This document shows, in pieces, positions 1-12,570 of a DNA stretch of 64,000 bases (its first letter is position 1; each line of letters starts with the position of its first letter). The notes below the pieces were generated by a model. That model was not told the origin of the DNA. It made no database searches and was given only the letters and a program-made list of their open reading frames with translations. This DNA is from Saturnia japonica. Taxonomy: Eukaryota; Arthropoda; Insecta; Lepidoptera; Saturniidae. The translations under genes and the position numbers were made by a program. The stretch is from positions 5,354,501-5,418,500 of the forward strand of contig CM065321.1 in the NCBI GenBank assembly GCA_033032175.1, in the 5' to 3' direction.

Positions 1-720
1 ATCAGAGTCAGGAAGGACGTGTATAAGTAACTGCCCCCAAGAGTGGCGTACAGTTGGCGTGCATAATACTGGCCATTGCTAGCTACGCGGGCCGTGAAAC
101 TAGCCAGTGGTTGCTATTAATAAGTAAATTACGGATTTTGTAGTTAAGTCTAAATCGCTACATAGTTTCACTATTTATTCTTCTAAGAGTGCCTAACTAT
201 ATTTTTGGATATATGCTTAGAACCATGTGGTTCCATTGTTAGCTAGTGTTCTCCGAACTGTCTTTAGATGGAAAATTACATATTTTTGGGTAACAAGAAT
301 TAATAAATTGATTAAATATTTCGCTTCTTCATAAGGCACGTATTTTATTTTACAATTACTTTTTTTTCATTTTTACAATGATTTCAACTTGATAGGAAGT
401 TGTTTACTTAATTTGAGATCAACGAAGGTCACTTATCGTTAAGTTATAATAAATAGACAGGAAAGTAAACGCCGCGTCGAGTTGCGTAGGGATTGAATTT
501 CACTCTATAAATTACGAAATTTTTGTTTTAAAATTATTATATTATCCATTTTATAAAGCTTTATGCATTTTGTTTTTAAAGTGTTTCAGCTTTTTTTATT
601 CTCATCCAATGCTTTTTTAAATTCTATTATTGCACATAAGTGTACAGATGGAGGACTTAATGTTAAAAAGCATTCTTTACCAGTTTTCCAGGGAAGCAAG
701 AGAAAGGTATTGGCAATGTG
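1..720. other. AT-rich intergenic DNA
   Basis: No coding region, RNA gene or clear repeat is visible here. The reading frames are short and have no recognisable domain. Confidence 0.6.
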
Positions 721-982
721 TGCATAACATAACATACCATCATGCCTGTATCCCCAAAGGGTTTGGCAGAGGTGTACTACTAATGTACACTCACAGTTCG
801 CCGTGTATGTTTTTTAGGTCCCATGTATTAATAGGTCCCTATTGCCATTAATTGGGTATAAATCCCAAATCCGAGCTGCTACTGAGAATTTCATAGTAAA
901 ACCCAATAATACTTTGCTCGACCTGGGAATCGAACCCAGGACCTCGATAATAGCAGTCGCGATTACGACCACTAGGCTTAGT
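721..982 (-). repeat. tRNA-derived SINE, family A
   Basis: Read on the minus strand, the element opens with a tRNA-like head: a box A-like segment (agcctagtggtcg) and a box B-like segment (gggttcgattccc). The body mentions cagtagcagctcgga, and the tail is a short run of atgtt units. The same structure occurs at 20123-20384, 52920-53182 and 57924-58186, so this is a dispersed family and not a single tRNA gene. Moth genomes are known to carry such tRNA-headed SINEs (for example the HaSE elements of Helicoverpa). Assignment to a named family would need a database comparison. Confidence 0.8.
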
Positions 983-2698
983 AAACATTTTTTAACCGAT
1001 ATTTAATTACTCCAAGTAGAAGCTACGTAGCGTACAAGCACAATGAAACAACACAGTCTGGTTTTAGTGTTTGCCTGCAACAGAATATTGGACTTCTCCG
1101 CCTGCCCGAATTTTTCGTGAATTCATACGATTGTTTCCACTCGCTTCTAACATATAAATTATATGACCTGCCGCGATGCGTCATGAATGTATTCATGAGA
1201 GGCAAATTGATATTACCCGACCTCGTACGTTACACATTGGTTTTTTTTCTCGACTTTTTCTGACAAAATTGGCTTTTTATATCGCGCAAAGAATAAATTG
1301 TGATCGTAATGTGTAAATTAGGTACAATAATGAAATTCTGGAGACTCTTAAAAGTAATTGCTTCTTTTGCTCGACTATATATAGTTACTAGCTATGTCCC
1401 GCGGATTCACTTGCGATAAATTTGGTTTGTACTTGCCCGTTTCATATATATGTGATACCGTCGTAAATGTATCTATTAGTAATGTCGTGTAAATGTAGGC
1501 ATCAATAGCGCATAGCCGACCTGGAACACCCCTACCTCAATGAGCTCTGGAAACCCTACTTCCGCAGAAACACAACACAAGGTTATTTGGGTGCAATCTT
1601 TTAAAGGGTTTTTTACCTCTTGCACACTAACTTAAGTCAATTAGGCAAACACAAAATAGGAATTAAAAGCTGTCGGCGTTTGCAAGCATAGGAAACCATT
1701 ACAATAAACTTTATTATGCATTGAATAGAAAATTTATTGGTTACAAAAAACTATTTATAATAGTTCAATTCATATCAAAGCACATTCATTTTTATTTCTC
1801 ATCTTAAATTTTGTTTGATGGTTAAACACATTTTCAGTACCTATTCCAATACACTATTATGAGATACGTTGACATGAAAGAGTGTAGGTTTGGTCTCTCG
1901 AGGCCATCACTAATTTGCCCCGGTCGAACCGTGGCCGGTCGTAAATAAAGCCCGAATCGCCATAGTGACCACAAAACCGATAGTTTAAGAATATTCACGA
2001 GAATAAATTAAACAGCACTCGTAGCCGCGCAGATTTCCCTAATGGTTGACCGTCGATGCTACGCGGCGTATGTAGTTTTGATACAAGGTTGTTTTTAAAA
2101 TTGCTCGGTAAATTGTTCTTTAAGATTCAACAAGTTTTTCCATTAATAAATTAAAAAATGCTCTTCGTACACACATACATAGAAACATTGAGGTAAATAA
2201 TTAAAATTACATTAATTAGAATTGCAGAGCAGAGGCCACTGAGTTTATGATAATTTGGTGATTTTTTAAACAATGTTAAATTATAACCAGTAACTTTTCA
2301 AGTGAAGTACACAATATAATTTTGTGTTTATTATATTGAAATGTACCGTATTTAATATAACTTATTCTTAATATGTTATTGTGGATTCGCAGGTGGTTAT
2401 AGGTGAAGCATTTTCTAGATTTACCGTTAGTGTACACGTATATACTTTGACATAAATAATACTGATATTTACTTCATAATTAGATATGAATACAACAATT
2501 TTATATGATAAAAATCCACTTAAAATGTATTTGTTTGGAGCTTTGTATGGTTCATAAGGCCATATTTTATAAAATGTTATAATATAAACCGACTTCGATA
2601 AAGATTAACAATAAATACAATTACACGTATTATATTCATAAGTACAAACTTCTCATGTGCATAGATGAGAATAGTACATTCATATATTTTTATATATT
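983..2698. other. AT-rich intergenic DNA with repeat scraps
   Basis: No gene is recognised. Around 1385-1410 there is a 'ctagctatgtcccgcgg' sequence typical of the edge of lepidopteran dispersed repeats. At about 1500-1610 a minus-strand piece matches repeat family C (see 11940-12200). Confidence 0.5.
1500..1610 (-). repeat. Dispersed repeat family C, fragment
   Basis: On the minus strand this contains ccaaataaccttgtgttgtg, a 'ctgcggaa' block and tttccagagctcattg. The same order of blocks is found on the plus strand at about 11990-12100 and 15715-15800. Coding capacity is not visible, so it is a non-autonomous repeat or a transposon remnant. Confidence 0.6.
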
Positions 2699-3910
2699 AG
2701 GTACCTACTTACATAATTATGAAATTGAGGTTTTGCTGAACTGGGCACTTTGATCTCAAATATCTGGTGTTTGGTTAGGAATTCCAAATTCAAATTTAGC
2801 CTCGTGTATTGAACTTAGTAATTAATTTGTTTTCGCACCATTTGATTTTTCTTTGAGGTCGTTCTTATCACAAAATGGAAAACTTAAAATATTGCGTTAT
2901 TTACGAACATGAGTTCCACCGTGGCATCAGCACTGCAGAAACAGCTAGAAAGATTAATGATGTGTATGGGGAAGCTACTGTAAAAGAAGGCAGGGTACGT
3001 TTTTGTTTCCAAAGTTTTCGTTCTGAAAATTTTGACCTACGAAACAAGCCCAGTGAACGGCCGGAGATCTTAGTTGATAATGAAGAATTAAAGGTGATCG
3101 TGGAAGTGAATTCATCGCAAACCACGTCAGAGTCAGTGGCAGGCCCCGGTGTGAGTGATAAAACAATTTTAATTCACTTGAAACAAATTGGAAAAGTGAA
3201 AAAGTTTGAGAAATGGGTACTGCATGAATTGACTGAAGCACAATAACAAACATGCATTCAGTGCTGCGTTACATTACTAAACCGTCACAATAACGAGGAA
3301 AATTTGAATCTTATAGTTACTTGTGACGAAAAATAGATCCTTTAGGACAATCGTAAATGCTTATCACAGTGGTGAACTCACAAGAATCGGTAAATTCATG
3401 TTCCAAGTGAAATTTGACTCAGAAACAGGTACTGATGAGTTTTTGGTGGCATATACACTACAGCTTTCTAAGATCTGGCCAGATAAGAAAGGGCAGATCT
3501 GTATTATCAACAATTGCAAACCATGATGGAAAAGCTAGCCGTTAAACGACCTGGACTGGTAAATCTCTCTAGCCCACTGCTGCTTCAAGACAACGTTGAG
3601 CCCCATAAATTACGACAGACATTCGCTAAATTAGAGGAATTACGATTGGAATGTCTCCGACACCAACCACACTACCCGGACCTTGCTCCAGCAGATTACC
3701 ACTTTTTTCGGAATTTGGACAATTTCTTGCAAGGAAAAAGAAATTCAATAAAGATGAGGCCGTCCAAACCACCTTCAAAGATTCTCTCTCCCACAATTTT
3801 TTCAGCAATGGAATCAATGAACTACCTATAAAATTGCGAAAGTGCATCGATAATAATACTTTGATTGATTAAAAATGTGTAATTTCATTAAAAAAAATAG
3901 TTTTACTAAA
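2699..3910 (+). mobile_element. Mariner transposon relic (copy 1), degenerate transposase
   Basis: The transposase starts at ATG 2875 (MENLKYCVIYEHEFHRG) and runs in pieces to about 3872. The first 123 codons cover the N-terminal helix-turn-helix region, including AETARKINDVYG and KPSERPEILVDNEEL, and reach the WVLHEL motif, where a stop interrupts. Later frames keep a degenerate LQDNVEPHKLRQT (second catalytic Asp region) and YPDLAPADYHFFRNLDN, the mariner signature around the third Asp of the D,D34D triad. At least two frame changes and several stops make it inactive. The 5' flank from about 2726 matches the fragment at 8584-8918 and the same family as 42421-43695. Left boundary is approximate and the right terminal repeat was not found. 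Confidence 0.85.
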
Positions 3911-5669
3911 AGTTTCCCATATGAGAGTAGTATAGTTTCAGAGTAAAGCGCGGACATACAACAAAGAAACTGTCTTTTTTTGAAGTCGTTTAAAAATATC
4001 AAGATTGTTTCAACAGAGTATATACGACAGAATATATCCGGGGCGCGGCTAGGAGCAGTAAAGACAAGACGCATGGCCTACGTTAAAGTGAGTTGGAAGC
4101 AAATATATACTCTCGGGATATTCAACCACTTTGCCATTGTATTCATTGTGTTCAAGTATTGATACCTACATATTTTAAAGACGATTTTATTGCTATGAAA
4201 ATCAACATTACCCTATAATTTTAAATACCTTTGTTTTTAAATGATTGGCACATACTTACAGATAATATTATTTACGTGTGAGATGATTTATCTATATTAA
4301 TAAATTTGTATTTCTGTCTATACATGTTTTTTTCTTCTTCAACATTCCTGATAGACTTCCTATATATGTTAGAGACACTGACTGTATATGACATAAATAA
4401 ATTTTGCCCTTTATTAAGTCTGTGTGATATGTCCACTTTTAATCCAAAAACTGCTCGGCCGAATTTTATGAAGTTTTTTATAGACGGGTTACATATGTTA
4501 GTGCTAATTCAATTATTTTTTTAATCATATATTCTCCATACTTGAGAAGCTATAAGAGCTGTAAAGAATAATTTTACAAATCATAATATGAAAAAAATAA
4601 TTATTCATTCTCAACCAATTTTATTTTAAATTTTGTATACGGGAAGTATATGTTATTTCTTAATTTATAGGCTAATTAATATCATGGCGACCGAGCGAAC
4701 TTTACTAAGTATTTTTAAAATAAAAGAACACCTATCTAGGTAAAATTAGAATGTAGAACATTATCTAAACAAAATAAATTAACCCAAAAAGTGAAAAAGT
4801 CCTTTGGACAATATGAGTAAAATGAAAATTAAGGGATGAAAATAATTATTATGTGATAAGGACATGCGGAGGAACGCTATTTTATACTATTATAATATTT
4901 TATATAATGTAGGTATAGTATGTATTTATATTTGCATTAAACATACAATATATGAAATATTTTATAATACCTCTTTACTATTTGTTTAGGAATTGGTTTA
5001 AAGTGTTTAATTAAAATCATTACGTGACAGGATAATCGATCATGTGTAAATATGTGCATTGTAAAGTCATTGCGTTAAACCAATAGTTCAAAAACAACAG
5101 CGAACACCGAGAGATAGATAATATATCGACTTTCGTCGTTGTCGTACCATCCGGTTGACGGGGAGAGTCAATATGACGTATTTTTTCAAGATTGAGTCGA
5201 GGTATCAAGTTCAAATAATCAGGTCTGCAGTCCTTTGGAGCTGTGAAAAAATCAAACTTCTAAGTCAACGCAATCAAAAGATACCTTCGTTTATGTCGCA
5301 TACTTTATAAAACTCACAAAGGGAATAAAAATCTATAGGGTACTTCCAATTGACCTAGAATCACGAAATTTGGTAAGAAGCAATGTCTTATACTAATTTT
5401 AAAAGAAAAAACCAGAAAACCAGAAAAATAATTATTTTTTATATTAGAAACCTATTTCTAGATGGTAAACTGATCTTAACATAAAATGATGTATAGGGAC
5501 AATATTTTTTCAACTGTAAAGTTAAGTTTGTCCTTCAATATAGTTTATTATTCGTTACAATTGTTCGGTGCTGTCTTCAGTAATTTTACCTAATTATTTT
5601 GGTGAATATGGTTGTACAATTACGGAATCCTCGGTGCGCAAATTCGTCTCGTACTTGGCCGGTTTTTTT
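3911..5669. other. AT-rich intergenic DNA with a family D repeat
   Basis: No gene is recognised. At about 4430-4690 a minus-strand copy of repeat family D is present (cgggaagtatatg, aatttataggct and gctcggccgaattttatg blocks). The remainder is AT-rich and featureless. Confidence 0.5.
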
Positions 5670-5895
5670 AATACAATTGAGATGACAAACAACCATACGA
5701 CCCGCCTGATGGTAAGCGATTACCGTAGTTTATGGACTCCTGTGATACCAGAGATATCACTAGCCCGTTGCCGACCTTGACCCTCCGCTTTCCCAAAGAG
5801 GAAACTATATTCACCGCAGGAATAAAACACCAGATTAGGTATTTGGGTGCGGTATTCTGTAAGGTGGAGGTATTCCCCCAGTTGGGCTGCCCTAA
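5670..5895 (-). repeat. Dispersed repeat family C, rearranged copy
   Basis: The minus strand carries a 'cgcttaccatcaggcgggtcgt' type block (5690-5730) and a 'tattcctgcggtgaa' block (5810-5835). Both occur in the family C copies at 11940-12200 and 15710-15875. The short plus-strand frames across it are chance frames. Confidence 0.55.
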
Positions 5896-6770
5896 GAAAG
5901 AGAAATATTTAAAGAGATTTTTTTCTCTGTACCGTACCTATCTTGTTGTATCCTACTTAGTTGAACGGAAATTAGATTTTCTTTACTTTTTCCATTTATA
6001 CTTAAGACTAAACCTAATATAAACATAAACTTCTTATAACAATAAATGTCATACGCCTTAATTAATAAATGTATTTAATAACAACAAAAAAACCCAACCT
6101 CAAAACTTAACGGTCCGTTATACCGGGAGTCCTTCCATTTACCAAATTGAGTGAAATATACGTCCCTAAACGCCTTTAGAGACATTAAAAAACGCCTTCC
6201 AAACTTTTAATATCGTAATAAGACTTTGATTTAATTTCCTTTTATCATTATTTATGTAAGGATCCATGGTAAAAGGCGATAAGTCTGTGTTATTATATTT
6301 TTTTCCATCGGAGGGATTTTTTCACTCCCCTTCGGAAAATTATCGTTGCGTGTGGAGGGTTAAAGTCGTCACAGAGTAGAGGTATAGGTTTTTCTTTAAC
6401 TAGATACTGATATTTATACCGCTTTAGTTTTCTTAAATACTTTACCTGTGGTTTAATGCAATTTTAGGGGTAATTCCTAAGATCTTGTAATTATAGGGAT
6501 AGAGTTGAAATTTCTTTAGCAAGTATTTCGTATTCAGCGATTTGTGGTGACAATCAAAACAAGGGTAACTTGTTGAAACGTGGTTAATGTGACGATGTCC
6601 GGTTTTTTGTGAACACGTCAGTCAACAATAGCGTTTTGCTTTCGATTACAGGTTTCACTAACTTGTCGGGGAAAGTTTTATTTTGTTAACACAATGAAAT
6701 TGTTTTGTGTTGCTTGTTGCCACAAAATTGTTTTCTGTGGCGGAAAGGGCTTCTTTTATATCCTTATTCA
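5896..6770. other. AT-rich intergenic DNA
   Basis: Nothing recognisable beyond AT-rich sequence. A cacaatgaaattgttttgtgt palindrome-like stretch near 6690-6715 is noted but has no assigned role. Confidence 0.5.
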
Positions 6771-6774
6771 ACAC

Positions 6775-7200
6775 TAGCAGTGTGCTCACGGCTCCGCATG
6801 CGTTTGTTACGTATAATTTTTATCCCGTAATGTTCTTTATACTCATTTAATTCATATAGCCAATTAAGGAAACACGTGTAAAATTTTCATCAAATTCTGT
6901 GGAGATATTTTTTACGACGATTTCTAATATTATTGATTACTCTTTTAAGCTATCAATTATGGGCAGACGTATGGTTTCCTTGTACAAAATGTAATCAAAA
7001 TCGGTTGACAATTAAATTGTAATTCTAAAGTTTTTTACAATTCCTTAATGTATAATTGAAAATTCTTGTAGCCTACAAATTGATCAATGATATAATCTTT
7101 CCGTGTACAAAATATCACATAAATCGGTCCCACCGTTTTTGAAAGACAGACAGACAAAAACAAACTACCTTTAAAGATATAACTACAGATTTACTAATAT
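6775..7200 (+). repeat. Dispersed repeat family D
   Basis: The copy opens with ctcacggctccgcatgcgtttgtta, continues with several 'cgtgtacaaaat.tca.caaaatcgg' modules and ends after gacagacagacaaaaacaaac. The same modular layout recurs at 7545-8000, 31890-32390, 33160-33680, 48725-48965, 53729-53969 and 63170-63430, and inverted at 4430-4690 and 34850-35200. No coding capacity is visible. It resembles the common lepidopteran repeats with a 'cagacagacagac' stretch. Confidence 0.65.
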
Positions 7201-7544
7201 TGATAATGTGAGACATTTCCTCAGCAAAATCCTAATTCCAACTGATTAGGTCAAACTGGAGCCATTCCATCATTTAAAAATGTTTAAATTTGTAATCTTG
7301 GGTGTTCTACGGTTCTTTACACGTGTAAAATGTAGCTGTGTTAATATGCTAGCTCCCCATGGAACTGAATAATATTTGTATTTATCTAACACATCTCTAT
7401 TGAAATTTTTACGTCCGTAGTAAGTACCTACCATGTAAACGTCATTCGCTAAACGAACTGTAAACTATAATGTCGCCAGTCAACTCTGCATAATTAATTA
7501 TTGCAGTGACTTGAGTTTGTTATGTTTCAAAATACGGAAAGCAT

Positions 7545-8000
7545 AAAGCTGCGTTCACAAAGATAAGTAAGCTTTATTCTGCAAACTCCGCACGTGTTTG
7601 TTACGCAGTAATAATTTAAATAACTTTTGGATCAGAATCGGTTGAAATTTGAACAATTTTATTCTATTGGTATTGAATTCTTCATTTCAAGTTCAATTAT
7701 GAAATATCTTATAGTTCCCATGTACAAAATTTCATCAAAATCAGTTAAGGTTTTTAACATTTTTTAATATCTTTTTTACTATTTCTGAAAATATTATTAA
7801 AAATTCGGATAGCCTATCAATTGACCAATGACATAAGCTTCCCGTGTACAAAATTTCACAAGAATCGGTCAAACCGTTTTTAAATTAAATCTGGACATAC
7901 GAACAGACAGACAGACAAACATTTTGTTAAGGGAATATTTGTGATCAGTGTCCTTTATATATCTAGTATGTTTGTCAGGAAATTTGGAAATAAATATTAC
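7545..8000 (+). repeat. Dispersed repeat family D
   Basis: A second copy about 750 bp after the first. It has 'actccgcacgtgtttgtta' near its start, two 'cccgtgtacaaaatttca' type modules, cagacagacagacaaac at about 7903, and an ending like gtttgtcaggaaatttgga. It is more complete at the 3' end than the first copy. Confidence 0.65.
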
Positions 8001-8069
8001 AGTACAGAAATGCGATTTATTAATAAAGATATTTAAGTGATAAAATAAAATAGAAGTGTCTTTTAAGTG

Positions 8070-8535
8070 TTAGTGTGTGTAATAGATTTTTATTAAATGC
8101 AGATGAAAGTATATACGGTACTCATAAGGAAACACCAATTTTAACCATTTTTGCCTGACTTGTCAGTCAGTTTGTTTGTTCCGGGTAATCTCCGAAACGG
8201 TTGGACCGATTTTGACGGGACTTTACTGATTGGTAATTTTATAAGGAGTAACTTAAGCTACTTTTATAAAAAAAAAAAAATAGGGTTCCGCGCAAACAAA
8301 ATAAATACCCATAATACCATAATATATATCAAAATGTACTACATAATTGTAGATATTTAAAAATCCTACAAAAAATCAGCGAGAGCTATATGTCTATTTT
8401 ATAAGAATCACCCACAATATGCATTTTTATCTTTAAAAAAAAAAAACCGGGAGCGAGGGTAGCACTATTCGCGCGTGTGCTCAATAGAAGACATTCTATA
8501 GTTCACGCGAGCACAGCTGCAGGCACAGCTAGTAG
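8070..8535 (+). repeat. Dispersed repeat family E
   Basis: Markers in order are aaatgcagatgaaagtatat, ccgggtaatctccgaaacgg, gattttgacgggacttt, a poly-A run, agggttccgcgcaaa, and a GC-rich end with cgcgcgtgtgctc and gcacagctagta. Other copies are at 10075-10500 and 58710-59205 (plus) and 38205-38700 (minus). The 69-codon reading frame across it is a chance frame. Confidence 0.7.
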
Positions 8536-8583
8536 GACAAAGTAAAAGCTTAAATTGTTTTTGAACCTAAATTTCTTAACAAG

Positions 8584-8918
8584 TTAAATCGTATTAATAT
8601 TATTAAACACACGTATCGTGCTTTCTTTTACAGTAGGTGCCCCATAGACATCATTAATCCTTCGAGCTGTTTCTGCAGCGCTGGTGCCACGGTGGAACTC
8701 GTATTCGTAATGAAAGCGATATTTGAATTTTGCATTTTGTGATAAGAACGATGTCAAAGAAAAATCAAAATGGTCTAAAAACAAATGAATCACTGATACA
8801 CAAATACACAAGCCTAAATTTGAAATAAATTTGAATTTGGAATTCCTAACCAAACGCCAGATTTTTGAGATCAAAGTGGCCAGTTCAACAAAACCCACAT
8901 TTCTTAAATAAAGACCTA
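8584..8918 (-). mobile_element. Mariner fragment (copy 2), 5' end only
   Basis: On the minus strand the copy starts at TA plus ggtctttatttaagaaatg (TIR-like, 8918) and runs through an untranslated leader into the first codons of a mariner transposase, with YEYEFHRGTSAAETARRI, then stops near 8584. It is closest to copy 1 at 2699-3910, sharing tggttaggaattccaaattc in the leader. The rest of the transposase is missing. Confidence 0.85.
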
Positions 8919-10070
8919 ATAAAATAAACTGTTTTCGATTTGGATTTTATATATTTAAAAAAGTGTATGCATAAGTCCTTATATTTGCGTACCTGTTCTG
9001 GGAAAGATACCTTAAAAACAATTAAGATAAGCAAAGCTGTAAATTTAAATAACGAGATAGTTATTAGGAATAATCCGATGAAAGAGCGAGAGAATTATTC
9101 AAGTACTACCATGCAGTTAATTGTGTATTCAATTAGTAATTTGTGGTTTACGAGAGATTATTTGTATCCTTATACCTGCTGGATAATAAATCTCAGGAAC
9201 ACGTAAACTTAATTTTACTAGTGTGTAAATAAAAAAAACAGTTAGCCAACGGACATGGGCATAACCAGGCACGTACTCAGGACGGCTGCCCCCCCTCCCC
9301 CATTCGTACTCACCATTATGAGCCAATATTGCCAAAATAGTTGTTAAAAAAAAAAAAAAATTGTATTATGATTTTTATATATTATTACTACCAGTAGGGA
9401 AATATGGAATCCTAAGGTAAAAGCCCTTTGACTAGCAAAGGGGCACCCAACAGGCAAAGTAAAAAGTTAAAAATTTATATGTAATAACCCATCCAGTATG
9501 AAGTAGAAATAGACGGAAAACAAATGTCATGAAAATACATGAAATGTCATGAAATAATTAATATTTTATATCTAAATTTAAAAAATCCTCGTCATTGTAC
9601 AAAACAAAAAATAATATTTATTAAATAATTCAAATTAACGTATAATTAAATAGAATACAGATAACAAGAAAGGAAACTGCATATTATCATAATAAAACAT
9701 CTGTTAATTTGTCCAATTATGAAATAATCCGACGGATTATATACAGTGCCAAATGAAATCGCATCCTCTGTGATTTGTGTCCTCCAAATATAATGGCAGG
9801 ACACAAGTATAAAGACTTTCATTACAATGCGATATACAAAATCAACTTTAAATTATGGCTCATAAAGTACAATTTATATTATTAATTTGATAACGTAAAG
9901 TTTGAGTTAAATTATTAGGTAATCGTGTTCAGCCGGCGCGAGAGTCGAACCGTGGAACGCCCCTGCGGATGGTACAAGTAAAAGCAATGATACACCGCGG
10001 ATTTCGTCGCTATTGTTACGTTCTACTTGGATCTCAGAGGTAGATACTACTTATAATAATATTAATCTAT
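8919..10070. other. AT-rich intergenic DNA
   Basis: No gene recognised. A short GC-rich patch at about 9240-9310 (ggacatgggcataaccagg followed by a C-run) looks like a fragment of a dispersed repeat. The frame at 8940-9206 has no recognisable domain. Confidence 0.5.
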
Positions 10071-10074
10071 ACAA

Positions 10075-10500
10075 ATTAACAAAATTCAAGTATCCGTTTG
10101 TAATGTCAAATAACAGCTTTTTAATAAATGCATAATTAAAAGTATATACGGTACGGTACTAATAACAAAAAAATACATGATTTTTTTTTATTTGGGCGGT
10201 ATTTTTTTCTGTTTGGTTATCTCCGAAACAATTTGACTGATTTTGACGGGACTTTCACGCGCAAATAGCTGATGTTATAAGGAGTAAATTGGCTACTTTT
10301 ATTTTAGAAAAAGAATTAGGGTTCCGCGCAAATATTTTGAGGCGCTTAAATGGCTCACGCTAAGTAAAGTATAAGAGTTATATCAAATTACGTTAGAACA
10401 TAATTATAGATCTTAAAAATGAACTAAAAAAATGTCAGGGAGAGGATATGTCCATCTTTAAATGGATCACGCTATGCGCAGCCGCGGCATAGCTAGTATG
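10075..10500 (+). repeat. Dispersed repeat family E
   Basis: It begins with gtttgtaatgtcaaataaca and aaatgcataattaaaagtat, then shows tatctccgaaacaatttgac, ttttgacgggactttcacg, agggttccgcgcaaat and the closing ggcatagctagta. The opening blocks match the copy at 58710-59205 closely. Confidence 0.7.
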
Positions 10501-10777
10501 TAAATAACTCAAAAGACTGTGATAAAGAGGTATTATTTGTGTTTAAGTTTGTAGGAGGTAGTTTCTGAAATTATAGATCGGATGTTATTAATTCTTAAAT
10601 GAATAACAAACAAGCTACATTATCCCCGGGTGATACGATTGTTTTATTTTATAAGTTCGTTCTAATGCTCTGTATCGCACTAGGCAGAATAAACGAATTG
10701 CGTGTGTTTGAAATTAGAAGGGTTTCCTTGCGGTTGTATAACTTTAAAGTATATAATGACACAACATAATTAATAAT

Positions 10778-11320
10778 ATGTTTTATATTCAATATTTCCA
10801 ATTGACTCTACATGTTTCATATTCAATAATTGGAAATGACTCTACAGCCGATGCGGAAGGTACTGTCCTTAGAAAAGAATCGGCAAGAAACTCTAAGGTT
10901 GCTGTTTTAAATCAATCTCTTTATAAAAATAATTCACATAAAAGTAATACAAGATTTCAACCAAGAACTATCAGAAGTACACAACACAATAACTTATCTT
11001 TAATTTATTCAACCTCCAGTGTAGGAGACGAGACATCTGTCCTAGACGACCGATATACAACAAGTTCATCGCTGCAGAGAGACTCCCGATCCCGACGATC
11101 AATACACAACAAGTCCCACTCGCTCATTTTTTTTTTTAGAACTGACTCCACTGTTAGCCTTAGGGACCCTGGAGCTTCTGACGGCTTTTACAGCTTCACC
11201 GGACTTGCCCCTCTCGCTCAAGCGAGACAATGCCTTTTGTACAAAAAACCCCACTACTCAACTGGTAAACTATTTAAATTAGGATTTATCAGTAAGGCTA
11301 TAAAAATCAGTTTTGCTTAA
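10778..11320 (+). CDS. 180-codon open frame, unknown, possibly repeat-derived
   Basis: A continuous ATG-started frame of 180 codons in otherwise AT-rich DNA. It is rich in Ser, Arg and Thr and contains ADAEGTVLRKESARNSKVAV and later RDPGASDGFYSFTGLAPLAQ. I see no catalytic motif, signal peptide or zinc finger. The region contains a T-run (about 11128-11137) read as Phe-Phe-Phe, and the phrasing 'ggcaagaaactc' and 'gtgaagctgtaaaagccgtc' (minus) recalls dispersed lepidopteran repeats. It may therefore be a chance frame across a repeat. I do not assign a function, and a real protein is possible but less likely. Confidence 0.25.
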   Translation: MFYIQYFQLTLHVSYSIIGNDSTADAEGTVLRKESARNSKVAVLNQSLYKNNSHKSNTRFQPRTIRSTQHNNLSLIYSTSSVGDETSVLDDRYTTSSSLQRDSRSRRSIHNKSHSLIFFFRTDSTVSLRDPGASDGFYSFTGLAPLAQARQCLLYKKPHYSTGKLFKLGFISKAIKISFA

Positions 11321-11935
11321 AAATACGTGTCTTAATTTAATATGATAAATTTACTTTAGATTGATAATAATCAAGTATGTTTACAATATTAATTAATTCA
11401 TGAAATGACGGTAGTCAAATATACTTTGAATATTGAATTAGTTTTATATAGATAACGGTGTAAGTTAGGAAGACATAAATTAATAAACTTGAGTATGTTT
11501 GGAATAGTCTAAATGAAACAATATTCTAACAAGTGCAACAAAACCACGCCATAAGAAGCTTTGATATGGTAAATAAAATATGAAATGGGCAAAAAAGATT
11601 TCTATATTTTAAGTTTTTGGCTCTCAGGGTCACATAAGTTTACGTAAAAATTGGCAGATATGCCATGCCATCCACTGGAACAAAGTTATAATGCGCAATT
11701 AATAATCAATATACTTACAAAACACAAACAATAAATAGTCAAACAAGACCTGCACATTTTAGTATATTTATTTTATCACGAGTAAAAATTCAAAAAGTAA
11801 AAATAATCAATCGGAGTTAAACCAATTATGAAAATTTATTTCATATATAAATAATACTGGTCATAGGAAAAAAAAAACTGAAAAATTGTCAACTGAATAA
11901 TAAAAATAAAGTAAAAGGATTGTATTAAAAATTTA
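11321..11935. other. AT-rich intergenic DNA
   Basis: Very AT-rich, with many short stop-bounded frames and no recognisable element. Confidence 0.5.
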
Positions 11936-11939
11936 TTTA

Positions 11940-12200
11940 GAGATTTATCTCTTTGGAGCAGCCCGACTCGTGGTATACTTTCAGCCTACAGAAGATCGCA
12001 GCCAAATAATCTTGTTGTGTATTCCTGCGGTGAGCAGAGTTTCCAGAGCTCATTGGAGAAGGAGGGTTCAATGTTGTCAATGCTTTATTGATACGTATAA
12101 TATTACTAGCGTCCATAGGTGTCCATAGGCTACTGTAGTTAAGGCTTATTACATATTATGCCGGCGGCATGCCTGCAGTTTGTCTGGCTCGGCGGGCTTG
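11940..12200 (+). repeat. Dispersed repeat family C
   Basis: The clearest copy of the family. It has ctacagaagatcgcagcc, tattcctgcggtgagcaga, tttccagagctcattgg, gcgtccataggtgtccatag and ccggcggcatgcctgcagtt. The related copy at 15710-15875 keeps ctacagaaggtcgtag, tatttctgcggtgattagg, tttccagtgc and ggcttac-type blocks in the same order. Confidence 0.65.
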
Positions 12201-12570
12201 CCGTATAACATGAACTAATGAAATTATTTTTAATAATCCACTTCCCTCGAGCATAAGAACCAAACTATATCACGTGAAATGCAGTTAAAATGACGTAATA
12301 TATGGCCAAATAATATTTTTTTATTATTTTTAAAAATTTAAAAATAATACACATAACAAGAATCAATCACATCCAGATCTCACCGAAAACTCCGAAAAAT
12401 CACTTTCATTATGTTTTTTAACGTGCAAAGAAGTTTATTATAAAAAATCGTTTTAACAAGCTTTTAGAAAAACATTTTTAGATTTTAATGATTAATCTTG
12501 ACGAGCAGCGGAGGCCAATAGTAAAATGTAAGATAATATTATTATCAGAATGAAACAAAGGTTGAATTTA
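12200..12570. other. AT-rich intergenic DNA
   Basis: Nothing recognised. Confidence 0.5.
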
